A stretch of DNA of 17,037 nucleotides from Conidiobolus incongruus B7586 (lineage: Eukaryota; Entomophthoromycota; Entomophthoromycetes; Entomophthorales; Conidiobolaceae), in NCBI GenBank assembly GCA_000697335.1, contig JNEM01010155.1, forward strand, positions 1 through 17,037. The letters run 5' to 3'. The stretch's first letter is position 1. Each line of letters begins with the position of its first letter. Below the pieces are notes generated by a model that worked only from the letters and a program-made list of their open reading frames with translations, searched no databases and was not told the DNA's origin. The position numbers and the translations under genes were made by a program. Positions 9,083-17,037 of this stretch are shown here, piece by piece.

Positions 9083-9942
9083 TCAAAAAAAACCAAAAAA
9101 GATAACTATACGGAAACTTAGGTGGAGTTTTTAAAAACTTTTTAAATGTACACTCACACTCTAAATACTGTGAGAAAAATCTTAATTTGAAAAAAAACCC
9201 AATGGATAATATTTTAAAAATGAAAAACTGATAATTTTTAATCAAGAAGCGAAAAATGAATATTAATAGCTTTATCACGAATACGAAAAATTAACTATCA
9301 ACAAAGTAACCAATAAAAACTTACAGCTTATTAACAATCGTTCCTAAACAATATTTTACTTGAATACTCCCACAAATTTCAATATTATGAACTCAATAAT
9401 TGAAATTGATCACTTTTTCAACTATTGATAATTTGTTGATATAATCAACCAAATTCACAAGGAAAGTTGGGGGAGATTCCAAAAGCACTCAATTCATCAC
9501 TTTTTAAACACTTTTTAATTGATTGAATATTATTATGGTACAAATTTAATTTAAACTACTAAAATGATTAAACTATCACTTTACTTAATTAACTGTGACA
9601 AATTGATTATCTGGCAATTTTAAACATACACTATGTAAATTCTTCCAAATTTTTGCATTCAATCTCTTATTATAGAGCTCATGATCACAAATTTACTCAA
9701 TTAAGCCAGGATTGAAAATTTGAAATTACAAGTCTAGTCAAAATGGATTTTAATTGGTTTCTCAAACAATCAAATGAGCCAATATTTTCCATTGACGCTC
9801 TAAAATGTCATTTGGGGATACTGAATGGATAATTGCTACTCCATAAAATTCGTCATTTGACATATATTGTAAAGTTTGAATCGATTAATTAAATCATCTG
9901 ATGATATTGTCAGTATTTCTGAATACATAAAAGCAATATAAC

Positions 9943-9969
9943 AATAATAATAATAATAATAATAATAAT
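9943..9969. repeat. AAT trinucleotide microsatellite
   Basis: Nine uninterrupted AAT units, the longest simple repeat of this kind in the window. It is probably length-variable between strains. Confidence 0.85.
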
Positions 9970-10071
9970 TCTATTATAAATCATTTTAATTTTTTTTAAA
10001 AAATATAAATATATTAAATTTAGTATTAATGAAAACAAATATTATTTCTCTCAATTATTTTAAAATATTTA

Positions 10072-10090
10072 AATAATAATAATAATAATA
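10072..10090. repeat. Second, shorter AAT microsatellite
   Basis: About six AAT units, roughly 100 bases after the longer tract. Confidence 0.75.
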
Positions 10091-11769
10091 TATTTTAATA
10101 AAATCCTAAATTTGATATTTTAATTAAAAATAATAATCTCAATATTACTTATCCATCAATTACAAAATTATATCTTAATCAACCAATAGTTTCAAGTTCC
10201 ATAACAAAGAAATCTGAAATTAAATTATTTTTAGAAAATTTTTTAAAATGGATGAACTGAATATCCTTTTTTTTCATTAAATCCAACCATATGGATTTGG
10301 CTTTTCTCATATATTATTGCGATTATTAGGAGGTTAATAAAGGGTTTTATAAGTTGAAATATATTTTTTTGAAAGTTTTTATGTATTATTTTGAAAATAG
10401 GATGATATTAAGATTTTAGATCAATATTTGAAAAAATGATTTATTGTTGCCTATTTATTATCAAAGAGATGATTTTATTGTGTAATTTTTGAAATCACCA
10501 CATGTAATCCAAATGTCACACAAAATTATTGCAGTGATATGAATTGTAATAATGATTGAATTTTGTTTGAAGAGTTAAAGTGGCGCATATATAAAAATGT
10601 CTTGTTCAAAATTTTGAATCTTTGATTAAAATATACGAATTGGAATATCATATTGAATAAAAAGTAGAATAGATAATTTATATTATATAAATGATTTATA
10701 AAATTGATTGATTATTAAGGATAACTCTTATGAAAAATTCAATTCTATATCAATTATTCAATAATTTATGCAAAATATTTTTTGATACATTTAAAACGAT
10801 CAAAAAAATATTACAATATTTTAATATTTTTTGAAATGCGACTAAAGACTTAAATAAACAATGGAGATTGCCTAAATATCAAATCTAACAATTATTTAAA
10901 TAGTTTAACAACATTATGGTTTCATTACAATTTTTATTGAGCAACTAATTGAATTGAAAGTTGATTGATACTAACATACTTAATATTCAACTAATTTTTA
11001 ATAGTTAACTCAATTTCTATTTTCAATCATCATGTTTATATTAATTCTAATTATAGTCTATGTAATCAACCTATACTAACAAAGGTATTGAAATTGATTT
11101 ATTATGATATTGTAATGATAATTATTGATCATTGATTAATTTATTTCTTTTGTTACTTGAATAATTATATGTATATACTATATCCAAAGGAATAACATCA
11201 ATATTAATGCCATAATTCAAGAAATTCAGTCAATGCAACATAAATTTATTTATTCTTTCGGAATAATGTGTTATCAATACATCAGTTCAATAATGGAACT
11301 GGGAATTAATAAGTATTGTCAATATACTTTATCTTGGACACGTTAAAATTATATAATTTTACTTAAAATTGTGATAACTATCTAATTTCTAAGCTACACG
11401 CTCCTCGTGAATATAACTCAGTATATTATTTAATTTTTGATATTAATATCAATATATCGATATTGATTATGATTTCTTAATAAATATTCATCTAATTGAT
11501 TGCTGATTAGTAATGATCTATTTTTGGAAGATTTTATGTGAATTATTATAAAATTACAATATTATTGTTCATATTTTCTTATTATAAAAATTAATTTTCA
11601 AAACTTACATTTTATGATTTTCTCAATGTTTAGATCAAATAATAATTTTGCATCTAATTTAAAGTAATATGAAAGATTTATAAATAAATTCTGGAGATAA
11701 TAGATAAGATTTATATTATATTTAACCCATATTATCTCTTCAATTTTATAATTATTTTATATTGGTTTT

Positions 11770-11850
11770 GATATAAATGATATTTAATTTATTTAAAAAT
11801 TATTAAAAATAAATATCATTTGATATTGAAGATTCTCACCTTGTGAGAAT
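11770..11850. repeat. Two adjacent inverted repeats (possible hairpins)
   Basis: The first is an imperfect A/T-rich palindrome in which about 11770-11794 pairs with about 11806-11827 (ATAAATGATATTTA against AAATATCATTT, with small gaps). The second is a perfect 8-bp stem, ATTCTCAC (11832-11839) against GTGAGAAT (11843-11850), around a CTT loop. The second contains G/C pairs and is less likely to be chance. It has no T-tract or gene next to it that would make it a terminator. Function unknown. Confidence 0.5.
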
Positions 11851-12757
11851 TATAAAAACTATCAATTACTATTAGGACTATATAATTTATCTGGTAAAAC
11901 TTTATTGAAGAATAGCAGTTTTAATAAAATTATTTTGATTAATCTAAATTGAATATCTAGATTATTATAATGTAGAAAAAGATTCAGCTCAATGTGAATT
12001 TAATCAAAATATAATTGTGATTATGAGTTTTCAAATCATTTTCAATAATGTAATATAAACTATGTCAATTGTCGTATATGTTCTATGATTACATTAATAT
12101 ATAATGTTAGTTTGAATACTAACTATTTAAACCTATAAATACTTTTGAAATAAAAATAATATTTGATTGATTTTTGTATACATTTATAATTGAATTATTA
12201 TAGATTAGATTGGACAACTAATCAAGTCACCAAAAATGATTGAATTGAATTAGTACATGAATGACATTTTTAGTCGTCAATGTTATTCTGAATTTGATAT
12301 TCAAATAATTTATTTACAAAAAAATTAAATCTTTTTTTAATTTTATCTTAATCTTTCAATTATTTTTTTTTTCAAAATTAAAATTAAAATTAAAATAATA
12401 AATAAAATTAATATTATAAAAATGAATAATTTAAAAAAATAATAATCTATAATTTTTTAAAATTTTATCAAGTCTATAATTAATTTGGTCAAGTAATAAA
12501 AACACTATTTTATCTTAACATTTGAAAATCATTGCAATTTCCCAAATAAGGGTTAGCTGCAATAAAAAATAAATTAGGAGTTGTGATAGTCCAAATAAGT
12601 TATTGATGAGATAAGATTATTGGAATTGACTGATGATGACGAATTCGCTAATCAATAACAAAGATAAATATTAATTAAATAATCATATCAATGGGTTTAA
12701 TAAAGTATTGTAATATTATAGGTTATCAAAGTTGAATATTCCTAGATATGAAAATGT

Positions 12758-13691
12758 TCACTTTTTGCGAATTCCAATGAAGTATTGAACATAAGTAAAT
12801 GGTAAAAGTCCCTGAAAACTACCATTTTTAAACTCCCAATTCTTTTTCATTTTAAGACCTTGTGTCAATTTGGTGGTCTCGTCGAGTGTACGAGCTCTCG
12901 CGCATGATACCAATGTATTGAATAAAACTAACATGATATTAATGGGGATGATATACACGAAGAATAATTTGGTTAGGGAGAGTGGACGAATGACGAAGGG
13001 AGCAGTGAACCACATTAGAAGTGGAATGAAAATCACCAACAGCATCATTAAATACATATCTCTTCGATTTGTTTCAATGATCCTAAATAAAATATTATAT
13101 AAGTATTCAGCGCAAATATCTCAATGTTAAAATTGAATATTACATAAATCCTTCATCATGATCTAAACAATCCTTAATAATCTTTTTAGCATAAAAGTTG
13201 TTGAATTGGTTAAAGCTCAAGTGGAAAGTTTTGAATGTAGCCTTATTGTCATCTATATATAAAGTTCTAGGATTGGTAGCATCGACAGAATCCCCTATGA
13301 AACTAATGTTGGGATGGGCTTGACTAATTTGCTTCCAGTGATTCACTTGAGGAATGAGGTCAGTCAAATAGAATTTCACATTTTGTAAATCTTCATTCTC
13401 ATTTATCTTATCAGATATCAAAGGGACGGTATTACCACTTCCACTACAACAATCGACCACGACCACATCCTTACCAGTCCTCTTCTGAATTTTCAGCAAT
13501 GCTTCTGTCATAGGTTTAATCAGTTGAGTGTAAATAGGGGTGGAGCGCTCCTCCAAGCGGGGCAAAAGTTTGGACAAAATTTTAGGTGGTGCTAAAGTCC
13601 ACAATAGATAAGTATAATTATCTAAAACATCTGTAAAAGCTGGTGGAATAGACTCTTGATAGTTCGTTTCAAATAATTGCTTTCTTTTCAT
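12758..13691 (-). CDS. Class I SAM-methyltransferase-like protein with C-terminal membrane region
   Basis: Two exons, 13691-13144 and 13082-12758, joined in phase 2 across a Met codon (...EGFM-IIETNRR...), giving 290 residues and a TGA stop. Residues about 75-90 (VVVVDCCSGSGNT) are a SAM-binding motif I: a beta strand, Asp80, then a Gly-rich turn. The acidic residue after strand 2 is Asp111 (YLTDL), and VDA (135-137) fits the adenine-contacting position, so the Rossmann fold looks complete. Residues 154-190 (TFHLSFNQF...IIETNRR) follow in the place where similar fungal and bacterial proteins carry an FHHF-like segment and a strand ending in E. Residues 192-214 and 220-240 are hydrophobic and probably membrane-associated, followed by a soluble end (VSCARARTLDE; WEFKNG; YFIGIRKK). 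I know the type as an uncharacterised family; substrate and role are unknown. The start is the first ATG in frame; the five codons above it begin with TTG. A TATA box lies about 70 bases upstream. Confidence 0.85.
13083..13143 (-). other. Intron of the methyltransferase-like gene
   Basis: 61 nt, donor GTAATA, acceptor TTTAG, phase 2. Without splicing the frame stops at once (TAA at 13142-13140); with splicing it runs into the hydrophobic second exon, giving one continuous family-like protein. Confidence 0.85.
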
Positions 13692-13761
13692 TGCTTTTAT
13701 TTTCAATGAATTTTGCTTTACTTTCAGGAGGGTTGGTATCTCAACAATGACGATGTCACTT

Positions 13762-13771
13762 CCTTTTTATA
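13762..13771 (-). promoter_or_regulatory. TATA box of the methyltransferase-like gene
   Basis: The minus strand reads TATAAAAAGG, 71-80 bases upstream of the ATG at 13691, in a locally G/C-richer stretch. It is close to the textbook consensus and at nearly the same distance as the TATA box of the secreted-protein gene. Confidence 0.6.
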
Positions 13772-14015
13772 CTTTTGATATCATGTGATAATCTTAATTT
13801 AATTTCAGGAGTATTTTTGTGTTAAATTTATATTATTCAATCAGTTTTATAGGGTTAGATCAATCGGGTAATTGTTGATCGAATAAAAAAAATATTCAAA
13901 GTTAACAGTGTTCAATAATATATTATTATTAAAATTAAATAATGAAATAATAGTCAGTTATATGGTAATTACTTTCATATTAACACAATTAAAATCATTT
14001 GAACTATTTAATCTC

Positions 14016-14089
14016 ATGGCAATTAACTTATCCATAAAAAATGTTTTACTAGAATCGAAATCCTAATTTAGTTTCAAATCAATTGCCAT
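14016..14089. repeat. 9-bp perfect inverted repeat around a 56-base spacer
   Basis: ATGGCAATT (14016-14024) and AATTGCCAT (14081-14089). No target-site duplication or further pairing was found that would make it a miniature transposon. Possibly chance. Confidence 0.35.
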
Positions 14090-14611
14090 AATACAATTTA
14101 TAAATTAAAAAACAATTATTGAATAAAATATTCTAATATTAAATAGATAGTTATTGAGTAATTAATATAATATTCATAGTCTATATTTTAAATTTTCTAT
14201 ATAATTTTCCAAGTTTGAATATTTTTAAAACCAATAAAATGTATCTGAATTTAACAAATAATTTAATTATGAATAAAATAATTTTTTATTTTAAATTAGA
14301 ATTAAAATAATTAAATCAAAATTTAATATAAAAATATAACTTTGAATATCATAAAATAATTTAAACCATGATAGATATTGAATTGTATTATTTTTAAGTG
14401 AAATATTATGATTTACAAATCACTAAAATATTATAGTGTAAATAAGTAATATTATTTTTTGTTTGTATTTTATAATTTAATTATCTGACTTTATTTTACA
14501 TTTAAAATTATTCTAAAACTTTATATAACTTTTAATAAATTTTGAAAACATGCACCAAATTCAATATTTATCAAAATTTATTACCTTAAAAGGTTCATCA
14601 TTAAAATCTCA

Positions 14612-14677
14612 TACCTTGCGAAGAATTTAGTTTATCAAACCCACCAAACTTTGTTAAATGTTTGTGGTGAGAAGGTA
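14612..14677. repeat. Nested inverted repeats
   Basis: Outer arms TACCTT (14612-14617) and AAGGTA (14672-14677) enclose inner arms CACCAAAC (14642-14649) and GTTT-GT-GGTG (14660-14669, with GT bulged), around a ten-base loop. The arms contain more G/C than most of this region. No flanking motif identifies it as a known RNA class. Confidence 0.35.
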
Positions 14678-17037
14678 CTGTAATATTTTATAATTTAATC
14701 TCTGATAGGTAGGTTAAAGCAAGAGCAATAAATTTTTGAAAATAAATCCGAATCAGGTTGTCCAACTATTACTAATTTATAAAAGAAAATGAAATTTCTA
14801 TATATGTTGAAGATTACTCCAATTTCTTAATCAAGGCTTAAGCTGTAAATTCCCAAATCAGCTATCAATTTTTTATATATAGCTTGAAGTTAAACTTGGC
14901 TAATCAAAAATATTGAGAGAATTGGTATCTATATTTTGACCTATAATTAAAAAGCAAAAATTGCCTCAGTTGCAATACAAAACATAAGGAATAATAAACA
15001 GCATATTAAGGTATTGAAAATTTTCACTATTAATTAATTACCGATATCAATCAAAATCCATTATGTTTTCATAAATCTAAATTTTAGTCAAGTCTAAAAC
15101 AACTTAAGTCTAACTTTCCAAAACTCAAGCATATCCGAAAGAGAATTTTAATGATTGAAATAGATTATAATTCAATAAAATTTCAAACTTTCTACTCAAT
15201 GTATTACCATAAGCAGCAATCATCTTTAAGTATGTTTTATCTAAGTATGCTTCCAAATTAGTAATTTCGAAATTATTAATAAACATAATATTTTTCAAAA
15301 TAATACAAGATGTCAGAAGGAAAAGCTAGTGACGAATATTTTCGGTGGAAGAAATAGTCAACTATTTCCTCTCTACTATAGGTTCGTGATTGTAACTCTT
15401 AAAATTGCAATACTATTACTCCTACAAAAAAAGATGCTGGGAGGTTTAATTTTTAGATTTGAAAAATTGTATCAACTTTGTAAAACTATGAGATAAAATC
15501 ACTTTAATCATTTATATCATACTTTGAAATATTTTTGATATTTTAAATATTAATAAATTTTACATATATATATATAATATAGGTTTAATATTCAATTCAT
15601 TTTAATAAGAAAATTATTTTTCTATTATAAATAAATTTTTCTTAATTTTTAATATAATATAGATTATATTCAATCAATTAAATCAAATATAGTATTTTAT
15701 ACTTGCGAATTACTTAAAAATAGTTGTTGTATTTATTATAAAAATAAATTCACATTAATATTAATTTTACAAAATTTTAAAATCATTCACTTGCTAAGTG
15801 TATTAAATGATAAAATGAATACTAAAACTAAAGATCTAATTTTTATACTCTTTTTTAACAATTCATTCAATTCAAAGCTATTAAAAATTTATTTCACTTA
15901 TATATTGACATATAAAATACTCTACAGTATTAGTTTATTCTATTAAAATATTTTATTAGATTATTATACTATAAATTATATGGATAATTATTTAGATTAT
16001 ATTGAAATTAATATTATTATAAACTTCCACTATTTATAGTTCCACAGATTTCAGTATTGTGAAAATTAATATTAGAATTTGATTCATTTGAAGTTATCTT
16101 TTGATCAACAACAATAAATATTCAAAATAAGTTTAATTATGAAAATATATCAGCTAGAAGAAAAAAACTGCTTTAATTTCAACAAATTTTTCTTTTTATA
16201 TAATAAGGATTTCTTGCGAACTAAATTATTTACTATCCTTATCATATGGCAGCTTTTAATAAGAACATTCATGACAATGATAGTCATATACTCAATAAAT
16301 ATAGTTGTTAAATTAAATATAGTTTTTGAATATTTTAAAATTAATCTGAAAATTAAATATTTATTTACTTTTAAATTTAAGATATAAAGATTTTTGCATT
16401 AGATTAATTATAATTAATATTTAAATTAAAGTTTCAAGTTAAAATTTAAATAATTGGAAAAACACTATATATCAAAATAATAAATTTTATTCAGTTTTTA
16501 ATTTAACATATTATTTTAAATAATTATATTTTATAACAATCCTGAGTATAGTATTAAATATAACAAAAAGTCAATAATTAACAATTCCTTTCAGTATACT
16601 CTAAAAATCATATTTTTCTTAATTATAGTTTTTTTAAAAAGGACTTATTCTTTGTCCTTGGGATATGTTTTTAAATATTAAATCAATAATATACTTAAAG
16701 GTTATAATAAATTACTCTTTCTTATATATTTCTTAATTCCAACCTTCTAATATTAAATTTATTTTGAATAATTAAAACTTATTAGGATTTTATTTTAAAA
16801 CTATTTTAATGATCTTTAATATAAATTAATATTTAAAAAAATATCTTAATATTATATACCAACAGATATATATCATTTAATGATATCCCAATTTATTTTA
16901 AAATAATAATATTAATAGAATTTTAAATTTTAATTTATTATTTATTCAAATATTCAAATTAATATAAAATAAAAATTAAAGATATTATAATTAATTTTTT
17001 ATTTAAATAATTATTTTTAAATATATCGACTAATATA

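Larger units (their letters stand above)
9083..12757. other. Long AT-rich intergenic region, no gene recognised
   Basis: About 3.7 kb between the 5' end of the ATPase gene and the 3' end of the methyltransferase-like gene. No frame with coding-like composition, no tRNA-like T-arm and no rRNA or transposon homology seen on either strand. It should contain the ATPase promoter (nearest to 9083) and the 3' untranslated region of the other gene (nearest to 12757). It holds two AAT microsatellites and a pair of adjacent inverted repeats, listed separately. Confidence 0.6.
13772..17037. other. AT-rich region without a supported gene
   Basis: The first few hundred bases are distal promoter of the methyltransferase-like gene. 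From about 14580 to 15460 the sequence is visibly less A/T-rich than its surroundings and holds small inverted repeats. From about 15540 to the end it is extremely A/T-rich, with an AT dinucleotide run near 15563-15578. An 82-codon frame at 16139-16387 is made of A/T-rich codons and shows no domain, so I do not call it a gene. Confidence 0.55.

Noticed and set aside
9072-9278. Minus-strand 68-codon frame just upstream of the ATPase start
   Set aside because: Phe/Leu/Lys-rich, overlaps the ATPase start in a different frame and has no recognisable feature; it lies in the expected 5' untranslated region.
12870-13130. Plus-strand 86-codon frame opposite the methyltransferase-like second exon
   Set aside because: Antisense shadow; the minus-strand exon joins in frame to the SAM-binding exon through a good intron.
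13692-13706. Start of the methyltransferase-like gene five codons further upstream
   Set aside because: That position is TTG, not ATG; the ATG at 13691-13689 is the first standard start in frame.
16139-16387. 82-codon plus-strand frame
   Set aside because: Its composition is that of the surrounding A/T-rich DNA (Phe, Ile, Lys and Leu dominate), with no domain and no promoter distinct from background.
1-17037. tRNA, rRNA, spliceosomal RNA or CRISPR array
   Set aside because: No T-arm-like GTTCRANNC with flanking stems, no conserved snRNA or rRNA strings, and no regularly spaced direct repeats were seen on either strand. Reading by eye could miss a divergent RNA; tRNAscan and a covariance-model search would settle it.

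Overview
This is a eukaryotic, very AT-rich window, most likely from an early-diverging (zygomycete-type) fungus; an Entomophthoromycotina genome such as Conidiobolus would fit. The case rests on intergenic DNA that is visibly far richer in A+T than the coding DNA, short introns of 53-61 nt with GTAAGT-like donors and YAG/TAG acceptors, a fungal-type P5B ATPase, and a fungal-looking small secreted protein. The taxon is inference; no rRNA or other marker gene is present.

Layout: (1) 1-1154: AT-rich flank, then one intronless minus-strand gene for a 148-residue secreted, Asn/Gly/Ser-rich, cysteine-free protein (634-1080), with a TATA box and a poly(A) signal. (2) 1549-4188: two decayed mariner (DD34D, Tc1/mariner superfamily) transposons. 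They are nested, not tandem: one 1317-bp copy (1752-3068) sits in a TA site of a second copy, whose halves are 1549-1751 and 3071-4188. Both transposase genes are dead. (3) 5001-9082: a three-exon minus-strand gene for a 1324-residue P5B-type ATPase (Ypk9/ATP13A2 family, lysosomal/vacuolar polyamine and cation homeostasis) with every core P-type motif intact. (4) 9083-12757: a long AT-rich stretch without a recognisable gene, with AAT microsatellites and some hairpins. (5) 12758-13691: a two-exon minus-strand gene for a 290-residue class I SAM-methyltransferase-like protein with a C-terminal membrane region, preceded by a strong TATA box. (6) 13772-17037: AT-rich DNA with a few small inverted repeats and no supported gene.

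All three host genes are on the minus strand but are far apart, each with its own flanks; nothing links them functionally. The most informative signals are the nested mariner pair and the pattern of its decay. At least seven stop codons are shared by both copies, nearly all at former Trp or Gln codons, and the outer copy also has catalytic Asp-to-Asn changes. C-to-T-type changes, often in CpA context, explain these, which looks like RIP-type or deamination-driven mutation. I found no convincing new multi-gene system.
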